DNA from: Panax quinquefolius
Taxonomy: Eukaryota; Streptophyta; Magnoliopsida; Apiales; Araliaceae
Direction of reading: 5' to 3'
Assembly (NCBI GenBank): GCA_020205615.1
Contig: CM035170.1
Coordinates: forward strand, 115,986,213 to 116,050,212
Length of the DNA: 64,000 nt
In this document: positions 24,087 to 36,900 of the stretch, piece by piece
How the letters are laid out: each line of letters starts with the position of its first letter
Numbering within the stretch: the first letter of the stretch is position 1
The notes under the pieces: generated by a model
Told to the model about the DNA's origin: nothing
What the model saw: the letters and a program-made list of their open reading frames with translations, nothing else
Databases searched by the model: none
Position numbers and translations under genes: made by a program

Positions 24087-25232
24087 ATGGCATCCGAGAA
24101 TGTTGAGAATAGCAATGGAGCACATGAGACTGTTGATTCTCCACAGATCAATAATGAGGACAATGTGCAACAGGATGGCGATAATCCTCCTGTAAACAAC
24201 AACACTGATCAATTGACGAACGACGGTACGTTTAAGAGCTTTTTAGAATTCATGCAACATCAGGCGAAGGCGGCTCCTGTTCATAATGTAGGAGGAAACA
24301 ATGGCAACTACGATTTGGTCACCATTAAGCAATTCAAGGAGCTGGGACCACCAGAGTTTTGGGAAAGCCGAACCACTTAAGGCGGAGACATGGATAAAGC
24401 AGATTACAAGATATTTGATGTCTTGGAATTCTCGGAGGAGAAAAGGTTCCATTCGCCACCTTTATGTTGCGTGAAGAAGGAGATCATTGGTGGGAATCAG
24501 AAAAGCACGTACTCGACTGGCCTTTTCAAGATGTCTTGGGAGAAGTTCCAAGAATTATTCAACGACAAGTACTTTCCCGAAAGTATTCGTCACATGAAGG
24601 AGGTAGAATTCATCAAGCTGGAGCAAAACAATATGACCGTGTCATATTACGAGGCTAAGTTTGCGGAGTTATCCCGGTTTGCATCCCATTTGGTCGATAT
24701 TGAGGAGCGAATGACGCGAATGTTTTTGCGAGGTTTGAAACCCGATATACGTCAATACCTCATTTCTCACAAACTTTGTTTATATTCAAATGTTGTGAAT
24801 AGGGCTCAGTTATTGGAGCGCGATAATGAGTCAGCACAACCAAAAGGCAACGACCAACAACACGATAATAATCATACCGATGGCAACGGTCATCAGAACA
24901 ACGATAACCATCGTGGGGAATATTATCATGCCAAGAATGGTAACCATTTTGGTGGTAATCATGGCCAAGATAATAAAAATGGACATTTTAAGAAGAGAAG
25001 GTTCAACAATGAAGTGAAGACGTCGGCACCAGCACCCGTTTCAAAGGAAGAAGAACACCCATCGGTCGTATGTTTCAAATGCGGACAAGAGGGACACATC
25101 CGCATACAAACCAGACGCAACAATCCAAAGCGTGTTTTAATCATGGAAAGAAGGTCACCTAGCTCGATTTTTTGTCGTATGGTGAAGTTAAGTCCAATCT
25201 GGGATAGTGATGCCAAAGGATGTCCTGCATAA
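24087..25232 (+). pseudogene. gag of element B, frameshifted
   Basis: The capsid/nucleocapsid protein begins MASENVENSNGAHE at 24087 and runs to a frameshift and stop near 24380. It resumes through further shifts to a long open segment (about 24529-25110). That segment holds MSWEKFQELFNDKYFPES, KLEQNNMTVSYYEAKF and FLRGLKPDIRQYLISHK, the retrotransposon gag core, then an Asn/His-rich linker (NDQQHDNNHTDGNGHQNN) and a zinc knuckle CFKCGQEGHIRIQT whose last cysteine is lost. It is the best preserved gag in the window and serves as reference for the gag fragments of elements A and C. It cannot make an intact protein as written. Confidence 0.85.
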
Positions 25233-26525
25233 GCAAAAAGCCAGTAGTTTAAGAGAGATCATTTTTTTTCTCGTGACGAGGAACCCGAATAAAATTATCA
25301 CGGATAAGTTAATCATAAGCTCTTACGAAGTCTATACCGTGTTGATCTGGGATTCTACTCACTCTTTTATTTCACCTAGTTGTGTTCAATATTTGTACTT
25401 AACTCAGGAGAAGTTAAACTTTGATTTATCTATTGAAACTTCATTGGGAGAAACCCGTTACCTCCAATCGCTTATAAATCTTGTTTGATTCAAATCGACA
25501 CTTTCACGTTACTTCGTCGATCTTATCTCTTTGAAAATACTTACCTTTGATGTGGTTTTTTTGAAACGATTAGTTAACTAATCATCATGTTTTTCGTAAG
25601 GTTGATAGCTTTCATATTCCTAACCAACCTATTATGCGAATTCAAGCAACCAAACCACTAAATTCAATCATCATTATATCAAGCCATAAGTAAAGAGCCC
25701 GGTCTTTTTCGTTGTTGACTTCTGGTGTGGAATGCAAAAGCCGGACTTTTCAGAAAGCGACATCGTGAATGACGATGACAAGTTGATAGGTATCATTGTG
25801 AGGTCTTTATCTCAGGTTAAGGGATAGAAGTCACGGTTGGTATCAATGTGACGTCTTATCCAAGTCTTGGATGAGAGTAATGATTTTGAATGATATTTCT
25901 ATCGTTAATAAATTTCTCGACGATTCTTGAAGACTTCTAGCCTACCCCTAGAGCGTGAAATCGAATTTTGTATTGACCACAGTATAAAACCCATTTCTAA
26001 AACCCTCAAATATTTCTTTACTTAAAACGAACGTAACATGTGCCCAAATACGTTGGCTCAAGCTGTTGAAGATTACGATCGTACCATTCAATACCATCAT
26101 GGGAAAGCGAACGTGGTAGCTGACGCGTTGAGTAGAAGATCATATGTGTTTACGAGTGCAATATTGTTAACACAAAGGCCCATTTCGTACAACTTACAAA
26201 TGATGAAGATAGAGTTAAAGACTCTAGGAACCCAAGTGAAAATAACGAATATACGAGTAGAATCGACTTTAATCGATAAAGTTAAAGCCGCTCAAGCTAC
26301 ATACTCAGAGCTGATGAATGTGAAGAAGAATGTTCAAGAGGGCGTTATTCTAGAAGCAAGAATCGATGAAGAAAGGAAATCTCAACCCTCGATTTAATTG
26401 GCCCATTTGAAATCCTCGATGAAGTAGGAACTGTGGCCTATAGACTCGTTTTACCGCCAAGTATGTTGCGTGTTCAGAACTTTTTTTTCCCGTATCGATG
26501 TTACGTAAATATGTGGATGACCTGC
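25233..26525 (+). pseudogene. Remnant pol of element B with large internal deletions
   Basis: Only pieces of pol remain. A protease fragment with SYEVYTVL and THSFISPSCVQYL lies near 25320-25400. The end of RNase H, DYDRTIQYHHGKANVVADALSRR, is at about 26070-26130. A fragment of the integrase C-terminal tail (GPFEILDEVGTVAYRLVLPP) lies near 26398-26458. Reverse transcriptase and the integrase core (the DDE region) are absent. The pol tail then joins the middle of the LTR at about 26525, so the end of pol, the polypurine tract and the first ~0.7 kb of the 3' LTR were lost together. The element cannot transpose by itself. Confidence 0.8.
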
Positions 26526-28390
26526 ATAGTGTTTGCATAGTAAAAATCTTTTTATATAAATAGAATATATTATATTTTATTTAAAAGATTTTTCTTTAAA
26601 TATGGACCATCAGATTAAAGTAAATCAATCTGGACCGTTCATGGATTAGTTACTATGCATTCCATTTTCCTATAAATAAGCTCATTCCTTCATTATTTTC
26701 TTACGACCAATTCTTTGAACTCTACAGAGAGAGAAACTATAGAGAGATAGAAGAAAAGTTTTTTCGCTACTTCACTACTCTTATATCAAGTATTATTTTA
26801 CTGGTAAGGGATATTATTTGTTGTACTCGTAAGGGATATTATTCTTTTGTATTCAAGAAGAGAACTTACATTATTTCATTTCTTTATTGTTACATTGGAA
26901 TAAACTTTGATATCTGTAGCTACCCTATACTTGGTGACATTCTTCTATTATTCTGTCTTTATTATTCTCGGCCGGAATATCACTGTCTCATCTTATCTGT
27001 GGGACTGGTTCCATCATTTATTATTCGCATTTATTATTCATTTGAACATCCCGCTTGTGAATTTCACCGACTTAGTTCCGTTATTTAGTATTCATTGGAA
27101 TAACTGTTTATGCTGAAATACCGCATGCATGGTGATTTGTTGTTATTCCATTCTTTAATATTATGTTGGAACATCCCGCTCGGTGTAATTTCGCATGACT
27201 CGGTTCGAGCTTATTATTATTCTTGGAATAACTCGCCCATGCGCAAGTACCGCATTTATGGTGATTTCATTTGTTATTCCATTCTTTATTATACTCAGTT
27301 GGTTAAAGTTTTGACTTCTATACTCCATGAAATTAGTGGAATATCCTTGATATTTGCGCTTCATCCAATATCTTTTCATGAAAATATTCTTCTGAGCATT
27401 CTTGAGTTTTACTCTACAAAGCAGTATCATGTTGACAATTTGGACGTTATCAGTTCCTATATAAATTAATTCTTGAACTTGTTTTATTGAATTCTTATAT
27501 CATTGTCATCATCCTCATGTTTATATTATGTTGAAAGTCATCTGTGGCCTGTAGTGCATAGATGGACTTGGTATGATTATGACCAGGGAATATTCGGTAT
27601 AATCATAACCGTAATATTATAAATGATGTGGAAAAAGTTCTCATTAGCCCGTAGTGCATTGATGGACAATTTTTGGTATGATTATGGCTATGGATTCTCT
27701 TCGGCCAAGGGTGCAAAGATGAATTGTTTTATGGCATGTTCAGGACCGTTGCTGAAAACACGATTATCTTTGGCCCGTAGTGCATGGATAATTCGTGGTC
27801 GTGATCTTAAAGAATATCCTCGCGCCTGTAGTAAAGGCAGAGTGATTCGATGATGTGGATTATTTATTGTCGAGTCCCAAATGATAAAAGTGATGAAAAA
27901 CTTTTAAATCATAAAAGATAGTAGATTCTATTCTCTCTTGACTCTTTTAATGGATTGCTTGTGTTCATTGCAGTTAAACTTGATGTCTATTGTATTTTAT
28001 CGGTTTAACATTGTTGGAGGCTAATGATAATTTATTCGCATTATCTTATTCATAATATTTCTTCTTTGGGCTAGTTGAGCTCACCCTTTTCTTCACCGTT
28101 TTCTTCGTGAAATGAGAATATATTTGAGACGAGTGGGAGAACGGAGTGATGGTCCCGAGGATATCATTAGTAGTCCTCACTATTCTCGTGAAATAGTGTG
28201 ATAATAATTGTAATGAGGACTCCTTTTGAGTTTGTATAATCTCTAGTAGATAATATTTGTATTCAAACTCAGAGTTTATATTTTGTCGTATTGTACACGA
28301 CAGTGGTATTAGTAAGTTGTATTTGAATTCTGTACCATGTATCTGGCGACCCAAGATGGGTGATGTATACCTAATTTTGGGGGCGTCACA
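26525..28390 (+). repeat. 3' LTR of element B, truncated at its 5' end
   Basis: It begins in the LTR interior at gtttgcatagtaaaaatc (matching about 12000 in the 5' LTR) and runs to the normal end GGGGGCGTCACA. The ~60-bp tandem array is at about 27030-27290. Directly after it the peroxidase reading frame resumes. Confidence 0.88.
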
Positions 28391-28436
28391 TTCTCAGCCA
28401 AAGGCCTTGATGACCATCATCTTGTTACATTAGTCG
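28391..28436 (+). pseudogene. Second half of peroxidase exon 3
   Basis: The 46 bases after element B translate in the frame of 11207-11323 as FSAKGLDDHHLVTLV plus the first base of a Gly codon, the standard class III peroxidase segment before the proximal histidine. The donor follows directly (GTCG|gtacta). The Gly codon is completed by GT at 37933, which begins exon 4 with GAHTIG. This proves the retrotransposon lies inside a coding exon. Confidence 0.93.
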
Positions 28437-28507
28437 GTACTAATTTTTTTCTACTATTATCACTACAAAAACTCACAATATATATATATATAGATATAGT
28501 ATATATA

Positions 28508-28512
28508 TATAG
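28508..28512. repeat. Left target-site duplication of element D (TATAG)
   Basis: TATAG before the LTR is repeated exactly at 37879-37883 after the element. The target was a ta-repeat in peroxidase intron 3. Confidence 0.88.
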
Positions 28513-29175
28513 TGTTGGGTCATGATATTTTATCTCATTGGGCCGGGTAGATTGGGCTTACTCATTTAATTAATCTATTGGGCCTTTATTATTGAACCAT
28601 GAAAGTCATTGAGCCCAGTTATCCTATTATTTCCATTTTGACTTATAAGACAAGGCCTGGTTCGATTGGATCGATCCTTTGGACATTTTAATATCTATTA
28701 TTTTGACTTGTAATGATGAAAAAGCATGACGGTTGACTAGAGAACCTGCCATGCATTAATGTGGATGGGATTATAACCGGCCGGCGGTAGAAACAGTGAC
28801 CAAAAGCAGTGGATAAACTACATGCAGTCGGTAGAACCCATCAGATCAAGGGGGTGTGTCAGGTAGTAGTGGGTGGCACGGTAATCCAGGCAAGGAGAGT
28901 ATGGCTTAGCAAGGAAGTCTTCACAAAGAGGTAGGTACACACATTTTTATCATTCATATTTACAGACACACAACGAATTATTATGATCATCTATCTCAAT
29001 ACACTAGGCATTACATCCTCCATTTTGTTAACCTTGTGAACACGTTTACTGACTCTCACGCCTGAGCTATCCCCCGACGGAACAGCCGTCAAGCTTGTGG
29101 TGTTTATCGTGTTTACTGTGCAGGATCAGGGCGTCTTATGTGATTGGGACGTGACAGAAGATCTTGGCGTTAACA
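28513..29175 (+). repeat. 5' LTR of element D
   Basis: It starts TGTTGGGTCATGA and ends CTTGGCGTTAACA. It is collinear with 37208-37878, with scattered differences, several clustered near the start (gggccgggtaga against gcacgtaaa). Confidence 0.9.
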
Positions 29176-29230
29176 TTGGCGCTAGAAGGAGGGCGCTCAT
29201 TTCTAGTGTTATTTAAATTTTCAATCACAA

Positions 29231-32200
29231 TTGTTTAACTTACTTCGGAAGATGATGAGGAGTAGAGATGGTACACCAGAAGGGCAGGCGATGGCTGTCA
29301 GTTCATCACTGCCTCGTATTTCAGTAAGGGACCGTCTGGGTCCTTCTAAAAGTGCTCACGAAAGCACGGCCTCTAAACACAACTCAGGAGAACTTCGTCC
29401 GAAGATCCACGGTGGAGCCAGACGGAAGTTGGTTTTCAACGCTGATAAGGAGCGTGATGATAGACAATGGGTCTTGGTGATCACAGCACAAGTAGGCTCG
29501 GTGGATGTGAAGCGCATGATGATAGACAATGGGTCTTCGGTGGACATTCTGTATGCCCATGCTTATCAGAGGATGCATCTTGATGGGCACAAAATGGAGG
29601 TCGGACAGGAGGCTCCTCTATACGGTTTTGGCAATGACCCAGTTAGAGTTGCAGGCACTATTGAACTCCCTGTTATCTTCGGCACAGCCCCTCAGCAGGT
29701 AGAGATAACGTGTAAATTCTATGTTGTGCATGTGGATTTGGCTTACAACGCCCATCTTGGGAAGACTTCACGTTGATGACTCTCAGTCACATTACCTCCA
29801 TCCCACATTTCAAAATCAAATTCCCCACGGCGCATGGAGTAGGAGAGGTAGAGGGAGACTTGGACCTGGCCCGACGATGTTATCGGAATGCTGTTATTTC
29901 ATCCGGAATGAGGGTCAGTAAACAGAAAAAGACGATGGCAATTGAGATCGAACCCTTCACTGAGAGCAACTCAGAACCGTTGGAGATCCCTGCAGGGGGG
30001 ACGGAGGAGATTGAGTTGGTTATAGGAAAGCCGGACAGGACAGTGAGGATTGGTTCTGGTCTAGCAGAACCTCTTCGCTTCGAACCTTATGGAACTCTTC
30101 TACGCTGCTATGTGGATATTTTTGCATGGGAGCCACAAGCATCTTGGGGAGTTACCGAAAGGTTCTTTGAGCATAAATTGGAGATAGATCCTTGAAAAAA
30201 GCGGTTACCGTCGAGAAGAGGCGGATATTTGCTCCAGAGCGCAGAAGATCATCGATGAAGAGGTTAAGCCGCTAGCTCACCGACTTCATCTACGTAAATT
30301 GATTACCCGTAATGGATAGCAAATGTGGTGTTGGTGCGAAGCGAGAATGGAAAATGGCGGGTTTGCATCGACTACACCGATCTCAATAAAGCTTGTCAGA
30401 AGGACTTTTATCCCTCGCCCCATATCGATCGACTCATCGATGCCACTTTCGGGGTATGCATTACTAAGCTTTATGGATGCTTTTTCGAGTTATCATCAAA
30501 TATCCGTGCAAAGAGGACATTCCAAAGACGGCGTTCATTACACACCGTCGGTACGCCTATAAAAAGATGAATTTTGGCCTTATAAATGCTGGAGCTACCT
30601 ACCAAAGAATGATGAACTTCATTTTCGACAGGCAACTGGGGAGGAACATGGAGGTTTATGTAGATGACATGATCGTGAAGAGTATGCAGATTCAGAAGCA
30701 TTTGGACGACCTGGAGGAATGCTTTCAGATCGTAAGATTATCGTCAATTGAGACTCAATCCGGCCAAATGTACTTTCAGCCTTGGTGCAGGAAAGTTTCT
30801 GGGTTATCTGGTCAGTCAGAGGGGCATCGAGGCCAATCCGGAGAAGATCCAGGCCATTCTTGATATTAAGACTCCTTAGTCATTCAAAGACGTCCAACGC
30901 CCCGATTTGGTAGGATGCGGCTTTGAGGAGGTTAAATCGTCAAGTCTGCGGAGAGATGCCTTCTTTCTTCGACACATCAAGGGGCCGAAAAAAATGCGAA
31001 GACGTTCCAGTGGACTTCGGAGTGTGAAGACGCCTTCCAAGGCATAAAGACATATCTGTCTTCTGCTCCTTTATTAGTAAAGCCTGCCCCAGCAGAGACC
31101 TTATATTTATACCTTGCAGCGAGTTCATTGGCAGTAGGAGCAGTATTGGTTCGGGAGATCGATTGGAAAGCAAAGATCCGGCCTATTATGTCGCCCACGC
31201 CCCACGAGATGTCAAAACGTGTATCCGAATATTGAGAAATTTGCCTTTGCTTTAATAATTGCTAGTAGAAAGCTTCGACAATATTTTCAAGGTCGACTCC
31301 TGGTCGTCTATACGGATCAGCCATTGAAGAAGGTGATGGGCAAGCCAGAGGTCTCAGGCAGACTAGCAGCGTGGACTATGGAGCTGTCCCAATTTTTTAT
31401 CGAGTACCATCCCCGAAATGCCATCAAAGGTCGAGCCTTGGCCGATTTTATGGTGGAATGTTCATTCAAAGCAGATCGCGAGTTTCCGTAAGTCAATCGT
31501 TCGACGGGCGATTCTTGGTTCTTCGCCAGGTCGGAAGGCTTGGACATCAGATGCAGATGGATCTTCTACGATGACTGTTAGTGGAACAGGAATTATTTTA
31601 ATAAGCCCGGAGGGATTCAAGGTTCAGCAGGCCATCAGGTTCGGGTTTAAAGCAACGAACAACGAAGCTGAGTACGAAGCGGTATTAGCAGGTGTCCGAT
31701 TGGCAAAGAGTCTCGAAGTCCAACAGTTGATTATCTATAGTGATTCTCAATTGGTCGTTAAACAGTTGTCGGGAGATTATGAAGCTCGTGGGACCTGGAT
31801 GATCAAATACCTGGCGGAATTAAGAGTCCGACTTCAATATTTCGCTTCGTATGAGTTTCAGAGCATAGAGCGTAATGACAATTCAATTGCCGATGCATTG
31901 TCGAAGCTGGCCACTACAGATACAGATGTTTTCCACGGATCGGTATATTTGGAAGTTTTCTGTTGACCAAGTGTTCAAAGACGAAGCGTTGATGTGTATC
32001 GAAGCGATCTAGCTGTTGGATGACCCCCTACATCGAGTATTTGGCAGATGGCGTCCTTCCTTCGGATCAGATGCTGGCAAAGAAGATTAAGTACAAGAGT
32101 GCCAATTTTAGTCTTATTGATGGGGATCTCTATCGATTGGCATTTTCCTCACCATTGTTGAAATGTTTGGTTCCGTCCGAGGCCGAGTACGCTCTTCGGG

Positions 32201-33247
32201 AGGTTCACGAGGGTATTTGCGGTGATCATGGCTGCCAAGTCTTTGGCTCATAAAGTACTTCGACAAGGATACTATTGGCCTACAATTTTCAAAGAAGCTA
32301 CAGAATATGTCAAGAAATGTGAAAAATGCCAGCTTAATAGTCCGATCCCACATCAGCCACCGGAAGAGCTATATTCAATTTTATCTCCTATACCCTTCGC
32401 TGTCTGGGGGGTGGATATATTGGGACCGTTTCCTAAAGCTAAAGGTCAGGTCAGTTTTGTCATAGTTGCTATCGATTACATGAATATGTGGGTAAAGGCG
32501 AAACCACTTCGGTCAATAACGGAACAAGAATGCCTAAAGTTTATAAAAGAGTCTGTAGTGTTTCGCTTCGGGATCCCTAGGGTGTTGATATCGGACAACG
32601 GACGCCAGTTCGTGGGTTCAAAATTTGAAGGGTTTTTAAAGGATCTGGGGATTCAACACAAGAAGACTTCTGTGGCTCATCCACAGTCGAATGGGCAAGT
32701 CGAGGTGACCACGGAGATGACTGAATGAGCGGAATCAAGTCTTGATGGATGAAGCTAAAGGGAGATGGCCAGAAGAATTGTTGAGCGTACTGTGGGCTTA
32801 CCGAACTACACCGAGGACCACTACAGGAGATTCACCCTTTCGATTGGCCTATGGTACTGATGCCTTAGTCCCAGTCGAAATCGGATCTCCAAGTCTTCGG
32901 GTTAGTCAGTTCAAAGAAATCTACAATGACGAAGGATTGAAAGCTAACTTGGACCTGTTAGAAGAGGTCAGAGAGGAAGCTTTGCTCAAATTGGCTGCTT
33001 ATCAGCGAAGGGTGGCCAAACATTACAACAAAGGGGTCAAACTTCGTAGATTCGAAGTAGGAGACTTCGTCCTTAGAGAAGTTGAAGCCCTCACGCCCAA
33101 AACACATGAAAGCTAATGCCGAACTGGGAAGGGCCGTATGAAGTGATCGAAGTACCAAAGCCAGGTACTTATCGATTAAAGGCACTAGATGGTTTCGAGA
33201 TCAAGAATACTTGGCATGCTGGCAGGCTTCGAAAATATTTTCAATAA
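29231..33247 (+). pseudogene. Tat-type pol of element D (gag missing)
   Basis: The first frame opens only 55 bases after the primer site and enters the protease region directly; no capsid or zinc-knuckle sequence is present. Domains in order: aspartic protease MMIDNGSSVDILYAHAYQRM (about 29517-29576); reverse transcriptase (about 30190-30870) with CIDYTDLNKAC, GLINAGATYQRMMNF and the catalytic YVDD at 30657-30668; RNase H (about 30990-31490); a second, archaeal-type RNase H (about 31540-31965) with NNEAEYEAVLAGVRLA and YSDSQLVVKQLSGDYEARG; integrase (about 32160-33247) with KKCEKCQ, GVDILGPFPKAKG, ISDNGRQFVGSKF and HPQSNGQVEV, ending WHAGRLRKYFQ and TAA. Frameshifts fall near 29775, 30195, 30345, 30560, 30790, 31210, 31500, 31965, 32250 and 33110. 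The second RNase H is the hallmark of the Tat lineage. Confidence 0.9.
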
Positions 33248-33314
33248 AGATTAAGTCGGTTCTAAGTCATGCATACACGATTGTTCATTATCAATAAGAA
33301 GTCACTTTTTCATA

Positions 33315-34020
33315 ATTGATCCTGGTCCTATTTGTCCTAAGGTCACAATGGTGTAAGGAGGTATGGTAGGACTCGCTGGCCATTCGATGGCAGCCCATAA
33401 AGGTCCTTATGATCCTATATTGATTTTACTAGGGTGGTAAATCAATGGCCACTATTGATCCTGGTCCTATTTATCCTAAGGTCACAATGGTGTAAGGAGG
33501 TATGGTAGGACTCGCTGGCCATTCGATGGCAGCCCATAAAGGTCCTTATGATCCTATATTGATTTTACTAGGGGTGGTAAATCAATGGCCACTATCGATC
33601 CCGGTCCTATTTGTCCTAAGGTCACAATGGTGTAAAGAGGTATGGTAGGACTCGCTGGCCATTCGATGGCAGCCCATAAAGGTCCTTATGATCCTATATT
33701 GATTTTACTAGGGTGGTAAATCAATGGCCACTATTGATCCTGGTCCTATTTGTCCTAAGGTCACAATGGTGTAAGGAGGTATGGTAGGACTCGCTGGCCA
33801 TTCGATGGCAGCCCATAAAGGTCCTTATGATCCTATATTGATTTTACTAGGGTGGTAAATCAATGGCCACTATTGATCCTGGTCCTATTTGTCCTAAGGT
33901 CTCAATGGTGTAAGGAGGTATGGTAGGACTCGCTGGCCATTCGATGGCAGCCCATAAAGGTCCTTATGATCCTATATTGATTTTACTAGGGTGGTAAATC
34001 AATGGTCACTATTGATCCTT
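33315..34020 (+). repeat. Five 139-bp tandem repeats in the 3' region of element D
   Basis: Units begin at 33315, 33454, 33594, 33733 and 33872, with a partial sixth from 34011. Each contains attgatcctggtcctattt, ggtatggtaggactcgctgg and tttactagggtggtaaatca. The period is 139 bp (140 once, through an extra g). Units differ by only a few bases, much less than the two LTRs differ, which points to recent homogenisation or amplification. Similar arrays occur in the 3' untranslated region of Retand-type Tat elements. Confidence 0.95.
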
Positions 34021-34469
34021 GTATCTTGGCCCTTATATATTTGTTCTACCCCGAGAGGTAAGCAAGATTTCGATGGTGCAAGGAGGATCGACTAAGTTCA
34101 CCTCACACACGATCGATCTCACGCCGCAGATCGATGAGCATATATTACTTTATTTTGTTTAAATGTTGAGTTCAGTTCATTTAATTCAGTTAAGTTGAAT
34201 CCTGTCCGAAAAATTCACTTTACTTTATTTCATAAATTAACTGTTATGTGCCATATCTGATTCACTAGTCGGGATTAGTTTATTAATCATTGAATTATTG
34301 ACAAGAAATTAATCAAAATGTAAGTCATGATCAAGACAGCTTAAAGATTCATTCATTCATGTTAATAATAAACCAATCCCATAATTACGTAAACTTTAAA
34401 GTAGTTAAATTTTTACATAAAATAAAAACAGATTTAACATTCGTGCCCCACCTTTATCATCGGAGTTAA

Positions 34470-36900
34470 GCAATGTCGGGTCCAACTGAAAGCGGTGATA
34501 GCTTCTTCTTTTCCTCGCTTCCTGCAATCTTGCATTCTCCGAGTATACCTTCAAGATTTCGGCATTAAGTTCGTCCGAATTCCTGTAGTCTGCCTGAATT
34601 TGCTCCCGGATCTCTTCAGTCAGGAGAGGGCCCCGTCCTTCAAGATCCTTTATTTTGTGGCGAAGTTTGTGACGTTTAGCCTTATGCCTTCAGGCTTCGT
34701 CTTCGAGCCTTCATCTCAAATTTCACCAAGTTGTATAACTAAGCTTTGGTTGGTGAAGAAAACTCCTCATTTTTTACCTTCAGGAGTAAGTTTTCTTCGA
34801 CCAAACCAGCATTCATATCAGCCAAAACTTGTTGGCTGGCTTCGGACGCAGCCCAACCCATCCTCGTGGCCCTTAACTCGTCGTCAGATGTCTTCAAATC
34901 CATCCTAGCCCGATCTAATTCTGTTTGAAGACCGTTGATGGTATGAAAAGCATCTTCACGAACGGCTCTCTCTCGATCCAAGGTTGATTTCAGCATGTTT
35001 ATCTCTTGTCTCATGAAATCTTCCTCGGCTTTTCTCCATTTATGTGTCTCTTGATTTAATCGTCCAAGACAAAGATTAGCCTCGTGCATATTTTCAAAAT
35101 ATTCAAGTCAACGTCCAAATATTCAAAGGAGAACAAAGATATAGAAGAAGAAGAAATTGTTATTTATCTTAGCCAAATAGCTCATCCCCTCATCGAGCAG
35201 ATTTTCGTCTGTGTGATCATCGAACCTGGTGGTCGCCGTTGTTCCGAACGAAAGCTCAAGAGGTCAAGGGAAATTGGCATTAAAACCGGGCCACAAGGTC
35301 GGAGATCCCATGATTTCGGCATGGTAACCCCGACCGAGGGACCGGTCGATTCGGGGAAAGTCTTGGCCTTTCGGGAGAAAGAGTCATTTACTGCTCAGAG
35401 GGGTAGGGTCGCGTGTATGTTTTCAATTGTAGGAGATTTATTTGGGGTGGGTCCTCGAGGTGTTGAGGCGAGGCAGAACTCCGGATGGCTATCGAGTTCG
35501 CTTTCTCTTCCGGATAGCGTTGGAATCCTTCGTCCTGGTCACCGTCTTCGCTAATCTGTATTTCTGCTGTGGGGGCACGAAGGTGGGACGACCAAGACCG
35601 AGGCACCCCGAGTTCTTCTAAGCAGTTAGAGGGGTTATTTTGTTTTAATTTTTGGTCCGGAGGACACTTCTTCGATCAGACGATCGAGTAAACCTCCTCG
35701 CCGAGGAATAGGTATGGGGTTGGCTGCTTCATTTCGGTGTGGATTTGGAAGGGGTGACAAGAGATGTCGACCTGGTTTTCTCGGTGGCTTTCTCTCTTCG
35801 ACGAGGATGAATGGTCTCTTCCGTATAAGAACCTCTTCACCGCTTTTCCGCTCGGAATTCATCCGTATGAATTTAGGGGTGGGATTCACCGGGAGTGGCT
35901 TCATTGGTAGATTCTCAACACTTTCAAGACTTCCGGAAAAAAATCTTGAACTCCTTTATTTCTAAAGAGCTTGGCCCCGATCGTAGAGATCATGATAAAA
36001 CAAGCAATCCTATGTTTAATTACACATCATAAAACTTTTTCAAAAATTTATATATATGAAATAAACCAATACTCACACTTATGGTCATATAACCATGCTT
36101 GCTTCGAGAGGAGTCCATATTTCCACTCCTCCTTGGGGAAATTGTCGAAAAGTTCCATAATTTCCACTTCCGCTCTTCTTAAATGTCTCCAAGTCACAGA
36201 GATCTTTTTCGTCGGTTACCGATTGGAGAGAGAAGAAATCTCGGGACCTTTGACGTAGAACCACTTCTCATGCCATCCCTATTGCGTCAAGGAGTGTTCA
36301 CCGGTGAACGCCTCTCGAACTTTTCTCCAGACTTCGGAGAATGTTTGCTAAGGGCCTCAACCCCTTCTCCCGGATTGTATTATTTTGTAGATGTGAAGAA
36401 GAAGTCGAGGAGGGCTCGACGCCCAACTCATGGCGGCGAAAGCCACAAAGGCCGTAATGTGAATGTAGGAGTTTGGTACCAACCGGGAAAACCCCACACC
36501 CAGAACCCCAAAGATGGTCACTATAAAAAATGTGGGGAAAACGAACCCCTTCTCCAAGAGAAGGTCATTGTGGACGGGCAGTCAACCTTCCTACCATTGG
36601 TACATCTTTTTCACCAGATCAGGGGTACCCCGATTGCGTGGGTATCCGGAATATGGTACCGAGATCGAACCTCTTTAGTTCAAATTTCAGTCACGATAGA
36701 AGGAGTGTTGGTACGCGAGAAGCGATCCGTGCTCCTCTGTAGTATTCGAGAGGGGTTTTGGAGTTTTGGGTGGGGTTTGGTGGAACCTTTGTGATCGGTG
36801 TTGCCAAAGATTGGGGAACTTTGTTCGAGTTTTGGGAAGCCATTTGGCGATTTGCCGAGAGAAAGATCGAAAGTTCGGAAAAGGCGCTTTCGAATTTCAA
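34470..36900 (-). pseudogene. Degenerate antisense ORF of element D (gypsy-associated additional ORF)
   Basis: On the strand opposite to pol there is a broken coding region. Its upstream part (about 36640-36100) contains LVPNSYIHITAFVAFAAM and downstream KGPEISS-like words in different frames, recalling the 'putative gypsy type transposon' domain (PF04195) found in plant genomes. Its downstream part (34739-35089) is an open 116-residue helical, charge-rich segment, for example NMLKSTLDRERAVRED and LQTELDRARMDLKTSDDELRA, that should form a coiled coil. Antisense additional ORFs of unknown function between pol and the 3' LTR are documented in Tat elements. The frame is interrupted by many stops. 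The family match is from memory and needs a profile search. Confidence 0.65.

Larger units (their letters stand above)
11329..28390 (+). mobile_element. Element B: Tekay-like Ty3/gypsy LTR retrotransposon in peroxidase exon 3
   Basis: The element starts TGTGAAACACC and ends GGGGGCGTCACA, the TG...CA ends of LTRs. It is flanked by TTCTA/TTCTC. Its 5' LTR is 11329-13711 plus 23749-23899, split by element C. The primer-binding site TGGTATCAAAGC is at 23902-23913, complementary in type to initiator-Met tRNA. A gag and a heavily deleted pol follow, then a 5'-truncated 3' LTR (about 26525-28390). Without C the element is about 7.0 kb. The last ~155 bases of the two LTRs differ at only three positions by my comparison, while the LTR interiors differ more. 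Same family as element A. Not autonomous because most of pol is missing. Confidence 0.9.

Noticed and set aside
35084..36794. Several plus-strand frames of 80-200 codons
   Set aside because: They overlap the antisense additional ORF of element D; the minus-strand reading has the gypsy-associated and coiled-coil character while the plus-strand reading is basic and low in motif content.
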